Positions 1 through 8,637 of a DNA stretch of 13,162 nucleotides are shown piece by piece. A program made the translations under genes and the position numbers. Under the pieces are notes generated by a model. The model did not search any database and had not been told where the DNA came from. It worked only from the letters and a program-made list of their open reading frames with translations. This DNA comes from Actinomycetales bacterium UBA1383 (GTDB lineage: Bacteria > Actinomycetota > Actinomycetes > Actinomycetales > Actinomycetaceae), in the NCBI GenBank assembly GCA_002305415.1, contig DBQX01000030.1, positions 133 to 13,294 of the forward strand, in the 5' to 3' direction. How positions within the stretch are numbered: position 1 is the stretch's first letter; each line of letters begins with the position of its first letter.

Positions 1-267
1 GGGAAGATGGCGGGCACGTCGCTGCCTCTCGGGCGCTCGGCGATCGTCGTCGGCCGGGCGCCGTCGTGCACCCTCGTGGTCGACGACGACTACGTCTCCT
101 CCCGGCACGCCCGCATCTTCCCCCAGGACGACCAGTGGTTCGTCGAGGACCTGGGTTCCACCAACGGCACCCTCGTGGGCGGTGAACGCATCGGCGGGGA
201 GCCGGTACCCCTCACTCCCGGGATGCAGGTGCGGCTGGGACAGACGGTCCTGGAGCTGCGCCGGTGA
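1..267 (+). CDS. fhaB: FhaB-type FHA domain protein, 3' end only
   Basis: This is the C-terminal part of a forkhead-associated protein; the reading frame is open from base 1, so the true start lies outside the window. The visible 88 codons form almost a whole FHA fold: the VVGRAPSC strand with the conserved Gly-Arg, the SSRHARI phosphopeptide-binding loop and the DLGSTNGT loop, followed by the closing strands and a stop directly after the domain. FHA domains bind phosphothreonine. In actinobacteria this protein (FhaB/FipA) is encoded first in the pstP-rodA-pbpA-pknA-pknB locus and is a target or adaptor of PknA/PknB at the division site. Its TGA overlaps the pstP GTG (GTGA), so translation is probably coupled. 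The family assignment is firm; the gene name rests on both domain and gene order. Confidence 0.9.
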   Translation, partial: GKMAGTSLPLGRSAIVVGRAPSCTLVVDDDYVSSRHARIFPQDDQWFVEDLGSTNGTLVGGERIGGEPVPLTPGMQVRLGQTVLELRR

Positions 268-1589
268 GTGTCCAGCTGAACTACGCCGCGCGGTCGGACG
301 TCGGGCTGGTGCGCTCCACCAACCAGGACTCCGGGTACGCCGGCCCCCACCTCCTGGTCCTCGCGGACGGGATGGGCGGTCCCGCGGGCGGTGACATCGC
401 CTCCTCGGTCGCCGTCGCCCACCTCGCCCCCCTCGACGACGACGTCCACCCCGCCGACGACCTCCTCGACCTGCTGCGTGACGCCGTCGAGGCCGCCCAC
501 GCCGAGCTGTCGGAGCGCTCGCGGCACGCCCCGGAGCTCGCCGGCCTCGGCACCACGTGCATCGCGCTGCTGCGCAGCAACAACAAGCTGGGGATGGTGC
601 ACATCGGGGACTCCCGCGCCTACCTGTTGCGCGGCGGCATCCTCACGCAGGTCACCACCGACCACACCTACGTGCAGCACCTCGTGGACACCGGCCGCAT
701 CACCGCCGAGGAGGCCGAGCACCACCCGCAGCGCAACATGATCCTGCGGGCCCTCGGGGACACCGACGGCGAGGTGCTCCTCGACGAGTCCGTCCGGGAG
801 GCACGTCCCGGCGATCGCTGGCTGCTGTGCTCCGACGGGTTGTCCGGCATGGTCGCCCGCGACACGATCGAGTCGACCCTCAACGAGATCGCGGATCCCG
901 GGGAGTGTGCGGACAAGCTCGTGGACCTCGCGCTGAAGGCCGGGGGCACGGACAACATCACGGTCGTGATCGCGGACGTCATCCGCACCGAGGACATCGA
1001 CCGGGACAACCCGCCGCCCACCGTCCCCCAGGTGGTGGGGGCTGCCGCCACGGACCGCCTCGCCAAGTCCCGGGCCGCCGTCGCCGGCACCACCCCGGCG
1101 GCGAAAGCCGCCGCGCTGGCGCCCCGGCCGGAGCACGAGCCCGACGACGAGCCGCCCGCCCGCCGTCGGTCGCCCGGCCGGATCCTCGGCCTGGTGATCG
1201 GGCTGGCACTGATCCTCGGCCTCGTGGCAGGCGGGGTGTGGGCCGGGTACCGCTGGACGCAGACGCAGTACTACGTCGCCACCCAGGACGGGTACGTGGC
1301 GATCTTCCGCGGGATCCCCCAGGAGATCGGGCCCGTCCACTTCGCCACCCTGCACGAGCGGACCGACATCGCCGTCGCCGACCTCCCCGGCTTCTCCCAG
1401 AACCGCCTGGACCGCCCGATCACGCGTTCCACCCTGGCGGAGGCGGAGCGGGTGGTGGAGAACCTCCGCGAGACGCTGCCCCCGGAACCCACGCCCGAGC
1501 CCAGCGCCTCACCGACCGCGACGCCGTCACCCACCGCCTCGCCCGCGACGCCCCTGCCGGCGCCCGCCAATCCGAACCCGGACCGCTGA
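264..1589 (+). CDS. pstP: PP2C-family Ser/Thr protein phosphatase PstP
   Basis: This 441-residue protein is a membrane-anchored PPM/PP2C phosphatase that reverses PknA/PknB phosphorylation. The catalytic domain covers about residues 5-240. It has the metal-binding motifs RSTNQD (Asp22), LADGMGG (Asp35), HIGDSRAYL, LLCSDGLSG (Asp191) and GGTDNIT (Asp230). A charged, Ala/Pro-rich linker follows. One transmembrane helix at about 307-329 comes after a positively charged RRRSPGR stretch, which predicts a cytoplasmic catalytic domain. The roughly 110-residue outer part ends in a Pro/Ser/Thr-rich tail. Start: GTG at 264, overlapping the fhaB stop, with GGAG upstream; no other start fits the first conserved strand. 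Its TGA shares one base with the rodA ATG (TGATG). Length and layout agree with mycobacterial PstP. Confidence 0.95.
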   Translation: MSVQLNYAARSDVGLVRSTNQDSGYAGPHLLVLADGMGGPAGGDIASSVAVAHLAPLDDDVHPADDLLDLLRDAVEAAHAELSERSRHAPELAGLGTTCIALLRSNNKLGMVHIGDSRAYLLRGGILTQVTTDHTYVQHLVDTGRITAEEAEHHPQRNMILRALGDTDGEVLLDESVREARPGDRWLLCSDGLSGMVARDTIESTLNEIADPGECADKLVDLALKAGGTDNITVVIADVIRTEDIDRDNPPPTVPQVVGAAATDRLAKSRAAVAGTTPAAKAAALAPRPEHEPDDEPPARRRSPGRILGLVIGLALILGLVAGGVWAGYRWTQTQYYVATQDGYVAIFRGIPQEIGPVHFATLHERTDIAVADLPGFSQNRLDRPITRSTLAEAERVVENLRETLPPEPTPEPSASPTATPSPTASPATPLPAPANPNPDR

Positions 1590-3055
1590 TGGCCACGGTC
1601 ACGCACGAACGGGTCAGCACCGGCCGGGGGGCCGAGCTGGTGCTGCTGATCCTCGCGGTCGGCATCGGCATCTTCGCCTACGTGCAGGTCGGCCTCGCCA
1701 TGAACGGCATCGTCCCCGCGCACATCACCGGCCAGGCGGCCGCCTTCACGGGTCTCGCCGTCGCGGTCCACCTGCTGGTCCGCCTGAAGGCGCCGTACGC
1801 GGACCCCGTGATCCTCCCGGCCGCGGTCGCCCTCACCGGGATCGGCCTGGCCATGATCTACCGGCTGGACCTCTCCTACTACGAACGCGGGCAGGCCTCG
1901 GGGTTCGCCCCCCGGCAGATGCTGTGGACCGTCCTCGGCATGGGTGCCGCCACCGCGGTGGTCTGGTTCTTCCGGGACCACCGCACGCTGCGCCGCTACA
2001 CCTACGTGTTCCTCGTCGCGGGCACCGCGCTGCTGATGCTGCCCCTGCTGCCCGGCCTGGGGAAGAACATCAACGGCTCACGGATCTGGATCGGGCTGGG
2101 TCCCCTCACCTTCCAGCCGGGCGAGATCGCCAAGATCTGCCTCGCGATCTTCTTCGCGGGATACCTGGTGACGGCGCGGGACAACCTCGCTCTCGCCGGG
2201 CCGAGGGTCCTCGGCATCCAGCTGCCCCGGATGCGGGACATGGGGCCCCTGCTGCTCGCCTGGGGTGCGGCGATCATCGTGCTGGTCGCGCAACGTGACC
2301 TCGGCACGTCGCTGCTGTTCTTCGGCTTCTTCGTGGCGATGCTGTACGTGGCCACCGAGCGGGTCTCCTGGCTCGTGATCGGCCTGCTCCTGTTCGCGGG
2401 TGCCGCCACGGTGGCCGCGTTGCTGTTCCCGCACGTCATGGCGCGCGTGGACGTGTGGCTGAACGCCTTCGACCCGGAGATCTACAACCGTGACCCGGGC
2501 GGTTCGGGCCAGCTCGTGCAGGGCCTGTTCGGCATGGCCTCCGGCGGGCTCTCGGGCGCCGGGTGGGGGGCGGGCTTCCCGTACCTGGTGCCGTACGCCA
2601 ACTCGGACTTCATCTGGGCCTCCCTGGGCGAGGAGCTCGGCCTCACCGGCCTGCTGGCCATCCTCGTGATCTACCTCGTGCTGTTCCTCCGCGGCATCCG
2701 CACCGGCGTGGGCGTGCGCGACGGCTTCGGGAAGCTGCTGTGCGCCGGGCTCGCGTTCGTCATGGCCTTCCAGGTGTTCGTGGTGATCGGCGGGGTCACC
2801 CGCCTCATCCCGCTGACGGGCCTGACCATGCCGTTCATGGCCTACGGCGGCTCCTCGCTGCTCTCCAACTGGATCATCGTGGGCCTGCTGCTCCGGATCT
2901 CCAACGAGGCGCGCGAGCCGGCACCCGTCACCACGGGCACCCTCTCCCGGATCGAGGTGCCCCGCCCCGCGGCGGAGCCCATCCGCACCGAGGACTCCCG
3001 GCCCCTGCCCACCGGGGATGACGAGAACCCCACCGAGGTGGTGGACCTGCGATGA
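1589..3055 (+). CDS. rodA: RodA/FtsW-type SEDS peptidoglycan glycosyltransferase
   Basis: This 488-residue polytopic membrane protein is a SEDS-family enzyme that polymerises lipid II into glycan strands, acting with the class B PBP encoded next to it. About ten hydrophobic segments are visible. Family signatures include the GSRIWIGLGPLTFQPGEIAK block, VAQRDLGTSLL, the NSDFIWASLGEELG segment, in which Asp340 corresponds to the catalytic Asp of RodA, and the C-terminal LIPLTGLTMPFMAYGGSS signature. The last 50 or so residues form a charged cytoplasmic tail, as in other actinobacterial RodA proteins. The start is the ATG that overlaps the pstP stop; longer forms of the frame run back inside pstP and are not credible. 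The stop overlaps the pbpA start as ATGA. Placement beside pbpA rather than murG/ftsQ supports RodA over FtsW. Confidence 0.94.
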   Translation: MATVTHERVSTGRGAELVLLILAVGIGIFAYVQVGLAMNGIVPAHITGQAAAFTGLAVAVHLLVRLKAPYADPVILPAAVALTGIGLAMIYRLDLSYYERGQASGFAPRQMLWTVLGMGAATAVVWFFRDHRTLRRYTYVFLVAGTALLMLPLLPGLGKNINGSRIWIGLGPLTFQPGEIAKICLAIFFAGYLVTARDNLALAGPRVLGIQLPRMRDMGPLLLAWGAAIIVLVAQRDLGTSLLFFGFFVAMLYVATERVSWLVIGLLLFAGAATVAALLFPHVMARVDVWLNAFDPEIYNRDPGGSGQLVQGLFGMASGGLSGAGWGAGFPYLVPYANSDFIWASLGEELGLTGLLAILVIYLVLFLRGIRTGVGVRDGFGKLLCAGLAFVMAFQVFVVIGGVTRLIPLTGLTMPFMAYGGSSLLSNWIIVGLLLRISNEAREPAPVTTGTLSRIEVPRPAAEPIRTEDSRPLPTGDDENPTEVVDLR

Positions 3056-4512
3056 ACACCGCCCTGCGCCGCCTCGGAACCGTGATCGCCCTCATGCTGG
3101 TGGCGCTCATGGTCTCCACCACCTCCGTGCAGTTCGTCCAGGCGCCGGCGCTCAACGCCGATTCCCGGAACGTCCGCACCATCTATCGCGAGTACGGCCG
3201 GGACCGTGGGCCGATCGTGGTGGCCGGCGAGCCCGTGGCGTGGTCCGAACCCATCGACGACGTCTACCGCTTCCAGCGGCGCTACGACCCGGGCGCGTTG
3301 TACGCCCACTCCACCGGGTACTTCTCCACCGCCTTCAACGCCTCCACCGGCATCGAGCGGTACTCCAACGACATCCTCGGCGGCACCGCGGAGTCGCTCC
3401 TGCTCTCCCGGATCCAGGACCTCATCACCGGCCGGCAGCCCCAGGGCGGGTCCGTGGAGCTGACCCTCGATCCGGCGCTCCAGCAGGTGGCCGCCGATGC
3501 CCTCGAGGGCCAGCGCGGCGCGATCGTCGCCCTCGATCCGCGGACGGGGGCCATCCTCGCGATGTACTCCTCGCCGTCGTACGACCCGAACAGCGTCGCC
3601 ACCCACGACCGGGCCGCCGCCACCGCCGCCTGGGACGCCCTGCGGGCGGATCCCGAGAAGCCACTGGAGAACCGTGCGACCGGCACGATCCTCTACCCGC
3701 CGGGCTCCACCTTCAAGGTGCTCGTCACGGCCGCGTGGCTCGAGGAGGACCCGACGCGCGGCCCCACCAGCCTCGTCCCCACCCTCGCGGAGCTGCAGCT
3801 GCCGCAGTCCACGGCCATCGTGCGCAACCCCGGCCGCTCCTCCTGCGGGAGCTCGGACACCGGCGAGCTCGTCTACGCGTTCAAGGAGTCCTGCAACACC
3901 ACGTTCGCGCAGTTCGCGATGGACATGGGCGCCGACCGCCTCGCCGAGGTCACCGCCGCGTTCGGATTCGGTCAGGAACTGGACATCCCCCTGCCGGTGG
4001 TGCCGTCCATCTACCCGGAGACGCGGTCGGACGCGGAGACGGCCCTCACCGGCATCGGCCAGTTCGACGTGCGCGTCTCGGCCCTCCAGATGGCGATGGT
4101 GGCCGCCGCGGTCGCCAACGACGGCACCCTCATGAGGCCCTACCTCGTCGCCACCGAGAGGGACGCCGACCTCGAGGTGATCGGCCAGACCGATCCGACT
4201 GTCTTCTCCCAGCCCATCTCGGCGGCCACCGCCGAGAAGCTCACGACACTGATGGAGGCGGTGGTCGCGTCCGGTACCGGGACGCCGGCGCAGGTCAGCG
4301 GCGTGACGGTCGCCGGGAAGACCGGCACCGCGGAGACCGGCAACGAGCAGGACCAGCACGCGTGGATGATCGCGTTCGCCCCGGCGGAGAGCCCGCAGAT
4401 CGCCGTCGCCGTGCTGCTGGAGAACGGCGGGCGGGACGGCTCGGCCGCGTACGGCGGTTCGTCCGCCGGGCCCATCGTGCGGCGGCTCGTGCAGGCGGCG
4501 GTGCTGCCGTGA
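3052..4512 (+). CDS. pbpA: Class B penicillin-binding protein PbpA (transpeptidase)
   Basis: This 486-residue protein is a monofunctional peptidoglycan D,D-transpeptidase. An N-terminal signal anchor lies at about residues 8-28, followed by an extracytoplasmic dimerisation region and the transpeptidase domain from about 140. All three active-site motifs are present: SxxK as STFK with nucleophile Ser219, SxN as SCN at 280-282, and KTG at 423-425 within AGKTGTAE. Its length is very close to mycobacterial PbpA. The start is the ATG overlapping the rodA stop, which places the signal anchor correctly. The end overlaps the pknA GTG by four bases. Genetic coupling to rodA fits the known pairing of a SEDS polymerase with a class B PBP. 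Confidence 0.95.
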   Translation: MNTALRRLGTVIALMLVALMVSTTSVQFVQAPALNADSRNVRTIYREYGRDRGPIVVAGEPVAWSEPIDDVYRFQRRYDPGALYAHSTGYFSTAFNASTGIERYSNDILGGTAESLLLSRIQDLITGRQPQGGSVELTLDPALQQVAADALEGQRGAIVALDPRTGAILAMYSSPSYDPNSVATHDRAAATAAWDALRADPEKPLENRATGTILYPPGSTFKVLVTAAWLEEDPTRGPTSLVPTLAELQLPQSTAIVRNPGRSSCGSSDTGELVYAFKESCNTTFAQFAMDMGADRLAEVTAAFGFGQELDIPLPVVPSIYPETRSDAETALTGIGQFDVRVSALQMAMVAAAVANDGTLMRPYLVATERDADLEVIGQTDPTVFSQPISAATAEKLTTLMEAVVASGTGTPAQVSGVTVAGKTGTAETGNEQDQHAWMIAFAPAESPQIAVAVLLENGGRDGSAAYGGSSAGPIVRRLVQAAVLP

Positions 4513-5414
4513 CCCACGTGGCGGGCGACGTCGTCGCGGGACGCTGGCAGCTCCTCGCCCACCTCCACGTCGGCGGGATGGCCGAGGTGTGGCGGGGACG
4601 GGACCGCGACGGCCGCGACGTCGTCGTGAAGTTCCCCCGCGAGGAGATCCAGGAGGGCACCGTCACGTGGCGGCGGCTGGCCCGCGAGGGCCACAACCTG
4701 TCCGCCGTCCGCTCCCGCCACGTCGCGGAGTTCATCGCCTTCGGCCCCTCCCACCTGGTCATCGAGTACGTCGACGGCGAGACCCTCGCCGCCACCCTCG
4801 CGCGCCAGCGCACCCTGCCCGCCGCGGACGTGGCGCGGCTCCTGGGCGAGTGCGCCGACGGACTGGCCGACGCGCACCTGGCCGGTGTCCTGCACAGAGA
4901 CGTCAAGCCGTCGAACATCCTGCTGTCCGCTCGCGGAGCGGTCCTCACCGATTTCGGCATCTCCTGGGCGGTGGGGCAGGCTCGCCTCACCGCGCCCGGG
5001 CGGGTGATGGGGACGGCGGAGTACCTGGCCCCGGAGCTCGCCTCGGGACGCCCGGCCTCACCGGCGTCGGACGTGTACGCCCTCGGGGTGTGCGCGTTCG
5101 AGGCGCTCACGGGCGCGCTCCCCTTCCAGGGCACGGGCCCGGTGCAGACGGCGTTCGCCCACGTGGACCAGCCGGTCCCCGACCTGGGTCCCGGGGTTCC
5201 GGACCCCCTGCGGCACCTGGTGCGGGCCATGCTCGCCAAGGACCCCGCGGACCGGCCCACCACCGCGCGGGTGGGGGCGACGGCGCGCCTCTCGCCGGCC
5301 GTGAGAAACGTTCCCGCCGCCGGAGGCCGGACCGATACGCTGGAAGGCGATGCCCGCGGCGGCTCCGCCTCCGATCGCCCCCGCAGGCGGCACACCGAGG
5401 AGGATCAGTGGTAG
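4509..5414 (+). CDS. pknA: Ser/Thr protein kinase PknA, short form without membrane anchor
   Basis: This 301-residue Hanks-type kinase has a glycine-rich loop (HVGGMAEVW), ATP-binding Lys41 (VVVKF), catalytic loop HRDVKPSN with His129-Arg130-Asp131, DFG at 148-150, the GTAEYLAPE activation-loop end, and the SDVYALG and DPADRP segments. The kinase domain is therefore complete to about residue 262. Translation starts at the GTG overlapping the pbpA stop. Mycobacterial PknA is about 430 residues with a transmembrane helix and a short outer tail. Here the domain is followed by only about 40 low-complexity, charged residues and no hydrophobic segment, so the protein should be cytosolic. The pknB ribosome-binding site and GTG start lie inside this tail. 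Kinase identity is certain; PknA is assigned from gene order. Confidence 0.92.
   Translation: MTHVAGDVVAGRWQLLAHLHVGGMAEVWRGRDRDGRDVVVKFPREEIQEGTVTWRRLAREGHNLSAVRSRHVAEFIAFGPSHLVIEYVDGETLAATLARQRTLPAADVARLLGECADGLADAHLAGVLHRDVKPSNILLSARGAVLTDFGISWAVGQARLTAPGRVMGTAEYLAPELASGRPASPASDVYALGVCAFEALTGALPFQGTGPVQTAFAHVDQPVPDLGPGVPDPLRHLVRAMLAKDPADRPTTARVGATARLSPAVRNVPAAGGRTDTLEGDARGGSASDRPRRRHTEEDQW
5397..5403 (+). promoter_or_regulatory. Ribosome-binding site of pknB
   Basis: GAGGAGG ends four bases before the GTG at 5408. It is one of the strongest Shine-Dalgarno matches in the operon and fixes the pknB start inside the end of pknA. Confidence 0.75.
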
Positions 5415-7201
5415 ACAGTTTCCCGCGCGTGCTGGCGGGGCGCTACGAGGTGGGCCAGCTCATCGGCCGTGGCGGCATGGCCGAAGTGCACATCGGCTAC
5501 GACAACCGGCTCTCCCGGACCGTGGCGATCAAGCTCCTCCGCAGCGACCTGGCCGAGGATCCCACCTTCCACGCGCGGTTCCGGCGCGAGGCCCAGTCGG
5601 CCGCCGCACTGAACCACCCGGCGATCGTCGCGGTGTATGACACCGGCGAGGAGCAGGTCACCGACGCCCTCGGCAAGCAGGCCACGCTGCCGTTCATCGT
5701 GATGGAGTACGTGGAGGGCCACACGGTCCGCGAGCTGCTGAAGGACGGCGCGGCCGTGCCGATCGACGAGGCGATCGAGATCGTGGTGGGCATCCTCGGG
5801 GCGCTGGAGTACGCCCACAACGAGGGCATCGTGCACCGGGACATCAAGCCCGGCAACATCATGCTCACCCCGACCGGCCAGGTGAAGGTCATGGACTTCG
5901 GCATCGCCCGGGCGATGTCCGACACGGCCGCGACGATGACGGCCACGAACTCGGTGGTCGGCACCGCGCAGTACCTCTCCCCCGAGCAGGCCCGTGGCGA
6001 GGTCGTCGACGCCCGCTCCGACCTCTACTCCACCGGCTGCGTGCTGTTCGAGTTGCTCACCGGCCGCCCACCTTTCACCGGCGAGTCCCCCGTGGCCGTC
6101 GCCTACCAGCATGTGCGTGAACTGCCGCCGACGCCGTCGAGCATCGCGGACGACATCTCCGAATCCCTTGACCGCGTGGTGATGAAGTCGCTGGCGAAGG
6201 ACCGGGAGGAACGGTACGCCGACGCCAACCAGATGCGGGCCGACCTGCTCGCCGTGCTGCGGGGCGGCACAGTCGGGGCGCCCGCGGCCGGCGCGTGGCA
6301 GGCTCCGGCGGCCACGACAGTCCTCGGCGCCACCGCGGCGACCGTGCCCGTCAGCGCCACGCCCGACGGCGCCCCCCGCTACGGGACGACGACGATGCCC
6401 CCCTCGCGCCCCCTCTCCGACGACTCCGAGCGCGGTTCCCGCTGGTGGGTCTGGTTGCTGGTGCTGGTCGGACTTGCCGCCGCGATCGGCATCGGCTCGC
6501 TGCTGCTGAACCGCGGCCCGGCCGACGAGACCCTGATCGCCGTGCCGGACGTGAGGGGGAGGACCCAGGCGGAGGCGGCGGACCTGATCGAGGCCGAGGG
6601 ACTGAACTTCAACTACGCGGGCGAGGAACCGAGCGACACCCTCGATGCCGGGCTCGCCACGCGCTCCGTCCCCGCCGCGCTCGCGGAGGTGCCGGAAGGC
6701 GAGACGATCGACGTCTGGTTCTCCAGCGGTGCGGCGGAGTTCACGATCCCGAACGTGGAGAACCTGCCGCAGGCGCAGGCCCAGCAGTTGCTCACGGATG
6801 CCGGTCTCATCGTCTCCCGCGTGCAGACCGAGGATGCCGCCGGCAAGGAGAGGGATGTCGCGCTGCGCACCGATCCCGCGGCGGGCGAGACCGCCCGCGA
6901 GGGAGACCGGGTGGTGCTCTACATCGCCACGGGGCGCGTCCAGGTGGACAGCGTCGTGGGCATGAGCGAGGCCGACGCCACCGCGTACCTCGACTCCCTC
7001 GAGCTGCGCTGGTCCATCTCCGACCGGGTGGTCTCCAACGACCAGCCCGCCGGAGCAGTTGTCAGCCAGGATCCGGGGGCCGGCACCCTGGACGTCACCG
7101 CCACTGTGCGCCTCGTCATCTCCACGGGTCCCGCTCCCACCCAGGAGCCCACGACCCCGCCACAGCCGACTGCCCCGCCGCCGACCGAGCCGAACCCCTA
7201 G
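5408..7201 (+). CDS. pknB: Ser/Thr protein kinase PknB with three PASTA domains
   Basis: This 597-residue receptor kinase controls peptidoglycan synthesis and division. The kinase domain (about residues 9-275) shows the GRGGMAEV loop, ATP-binding Lys42 (AIKLL), catalytic HRDIKPGN with Asp145, DFG at 163-165, and a Thr-rich activation loop before GTAQYLSPEQARG, very like mycobacterial PknB. A linker of about 70 residues leads to one transmembrane helix at about 346-367 (WWVWLLVLVG onward). Outside are three PASTA repeats, at about 376-441, 442-509 and 510-574, which bind muropeptide or lipid II ligands in this family, then a Pro/Thr-rich tail. M. tuberculosis PknB has four PASTA units, so this sensor is one shorter. 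The start is the GTG at 5408, seven bases before the pknA stop ends. It is the last gene of the rightward operon. Confidence 0.96.
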   Translation: MVDSFPRVLAGRYEVGQLIGRGGMAEVHIGYDNRLSRTVAIKLLRSDLAEDPTFHARFRREAQSAAALNHPAIVAVYDTGEEQVTDALGKQATLPFIVMEYVEGHTVRELLKDGAAVPIDEAIEIVVGILGALEYAHNEGIVHRDIKPGNIMLTPTGQVKVMDFGIARAMSDTAATMTATNSVVGTAQYLSPEQARGEVVDARSDLYSTGCVLFELLTGRPPFTGESPVAVAYQHVRELPPTPSSIADDISESLDRVVMKSLAKDREERYADANQMRADLLAVLRGGTVGAPAAGAWQAPAATTVLGATAATVPVSATPDGAPRYGTTTMPPSRPLSDDSERGSRWWVWLLVLVGLAAAIGIGSLLLNRGPADETLIAVPDVRGRTQAEAADLIEAEGLNFNYAGEEPSDTLDAGLATRSVPAALAEVPEGETIDVWFSSGAAEFTIPNVENLPQAQAQQLLTDAGLIVSRVQTEDAAGKERDVALRTDPAAGETAREGDRVVLYIATGRVQVDSVVGMSEADATAYLDSLELRWSISDRVVSNDQPAGAVVSQDPGAGTLDVTATVRLVISTGPAPTQEPTTPPQPTAPPPTEPNP

Positions 7202-7216
7202 CGGGCCCCGGCCCGC
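7201..7216. terminator. GC-rich hairpin between convergent pknB and pabA
   Basis: GCGGGCC and GGCCCGC form a perfect 7-bp inverted repeat around two bases, directly at the pknB stop and 31 bases before the end of pabA. There is no T-run on either side, so it would be a weak or factor-assisted terminator. The position between convergent genes is the main argument. Confidence 0.4.
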
Positions 7217-7246
7217 ACCGCACCCCGGGCTGTCACCTCCTGCCGT

Positions 7247-7879
7247 TCAGGCGGTCACGAGCGGGGCGAGCCCGACGGCGCGGGCCGGGGCGTCGTCGTC
7301 GCCGCACGCCTTGAGCCAGTTGGCCAGCATGCGGTGACCACCCTCGGTCAGCACGGACTCGGGATGGAACTGGACGGCATACAGCGGCAGGTCGCGGTGG
7401 TGCATCGCCATGATGAGGCCGTCCGCGTGGGCGTTGGGCACGAGTTCGTCGGAGATGGTGCCCGGCTCCACGGCGAGCGAGTGGTAGCGCGTGGCGCGCA
7501 GCGGGGAGGGCAGGCCCTCGAAGAGCCCGGTGCCGTCGTGGTCGATCATCGAGGTCTTGCCGTGCATCAGGGTGGGCGCGTGCGTGACGAGGCCGCCGAA
7601 CACCTCGCCGAGCGCCTGGTGCCCGAGGCACACCCCGAGCATGGGCGTGCGCGTGGCGGCGCACCGCTCGATCACCTCGATCGACGCCCCCGCCTCCTTC
7701 GGCGTGCCCGGGCCCGGGGAGACGAGTACGCCGTCGAACCCGTCAAGGGACTCGGGGACGACGTCGTTGCGCACCACCACGGTCTCCGCGCCCAACTGCT
7801 GGAGGTAGCCGACGATGGTGTAGACGAACGAGTCGTAGTTGTCGATGACGAGGATCCGGCGGGGGCGGCGCGTGGTCAC
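7247..7879 (-). CDS. pabA: Type 1 glutamine amidotransferase (PabA/TrpG, aminodeoxychorismate or anthranilate synthase component II)
   Basis: This 210-residue class I amidotransferase releases ammonia from glutamine for the partner synthase that aminates chorismate. The triad is visible: nucleophile Cys84 in GVCLGHQALG, and His172 and Glu174 in QFHPESVLT. The N-terminal LVIDNYDSFVY and VSPGPGTP signatures are also present. The start is GTG at 7879, chosen because GGAGG lies four bases upstream and the codon overlaps the DUF881 stop as GTGA. A gene of this family sits between pknB and the DUF881 gene in many actinobacteria, where it is named trpG or pabA. It probably serves folate (4-aminobenzoate) synthesis and possibly tryptophan as well; sequence alone cannot separate these. 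No partner synthase gene is in the window. Confidence 0.92.
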   Translation of the reverse strand: MTTRRPRRILVIDNYDSFVYTIVGYLQQLGAETVVVRNDVVPESLDGFDGVLVSPGPGTPKEAGASIEVIERCAATRTPMLGVCLGHQALGEVFGGLVTHAPTLMHGKTSMIDHDGTGLFEGLPSPLRATRYHSLAVEPGTISDELVPNAHADGLIMAMHHRDLPLYAVQFHPESVLTEGGHRMLANWLKACGDDDAPARAVGLAPLVTA

Positions 7880-8637
7880 TGGTCCTCCGGGGTGTCGTTC
7901 GGCCGGTCGTCCGGCGTGATGGGCGCGGCCCACGCCAGGGTCGCAGGCCCGGTGTAGGCCGGCAGGGTCGTGGCGGTCAGTTCGGTGACGCGCCAGCCGA
8001 GCCGGACGGCGTCGACGTACTGCAGGTAGATCTGCACCTCGTCGCTGGCGTCGAGGGCCGCACGCAGCCGTGTGGGATTCCCCAGCGCCTCGATGACGTA
8101 GGGCGGCGAGTACTGCCGCCCGTGGAGGAGGAGCACGTTCCCCACGCACCGGACGGACGACGTCATCGTGAGCCGCTGGCCCTGCACGGCCATCGCCTCC
8201 GCGCCGCCCGCCCACAACGCGTTCATGACAGCCTCGAGGTCCTGCTGGTGCACGACGAGGTCGTTGACGTCGTAGGCGGACCCATCGACAGAGACGGCGG
8301 GCGCGTCCCAGAGTTCCACGCGCAGGCCGGGCCCGCGGAGCGCGGTCCCGGCGGAGGCGACGAGCAGGTTCTCGGGCGTCTCGGGGACGGCGACGTCCGC
8401 CATTTCCACGAGGTCGGCGTGCTCGGCCCGCAGTCCCTCGACCTCGGCCTCGAGCGCGTCGAGCCGCGCGGACTCGCTGCGGATGAAGTCCCCGACGTCC
8501 TGCGGGACCTCGCGATCCTCGCCGGCGAAGAGGCGGGCGTTGGTGGCGAACAGCAGCCCGATGGCGATCGCCACCACGATCAGGCCGATGGACGACGCCC
8601 GGGGATGCCACCACTCGGGACGCTGTCGCTGTGCCAT
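7876..8637 (-). CDS. DUF881 family membrane-anchored protein
   Basis: This 253-residue protein of unknown function is the counterpart of the gene between trpG and crgA in mycobacteria. From the chosen ATG it has a short cytoplasmic N-terminus, one transmembrane segment at about 15-34, a predicted coiled coil at about 50-79 (heptad-like ESARLDALEAEVEGLRAEHA) and a DUF881 domain from about 85 to 235 that contains VNDLVVHQQDLEAVMNALWAGGAEA-like helices. It ends in an acidic, Pro-rich tail. DUF881 proteins are often found in division or spore-stage gene clusters, and an envelope role is only inferred. ATG 8637 is preferred because GAGGAGG precedes it. A GTG at 8661 would add eight residues but has no ribosome-binding site. 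The stop overlaps the pabA start. Confidence 0.85.
   Translation of the reverse strand: MAQRQRPEWWHPRASSIGLIVVAIAIGLLFATNARLFAGEDREVPQDVGDFIRSESARLDALEAEVEGLRAEHADLVEMADVAVPETPENLLVASAGTALRGPGLRVELWDAPAVSVDGSAYDVNDLVVHQQDLEAVMNALWAGGAEAMAVQGQRLTMTSSVRCVGNVLLLHGRQYSPPYVIEALGNPTRLRAALDASDEVQIYLQYVDAVRLGWRVTELTATTLPAYTGPATLAWAAPITPDDRPNDTPEDQ

Noticed and set aside
90..1355. Minus-strand open frame of 421 codons opposite fhaB and pstP
   Set aside because: It is the antisense of phosphatase and FHA coding sequence with all motifs present on the plus strand.
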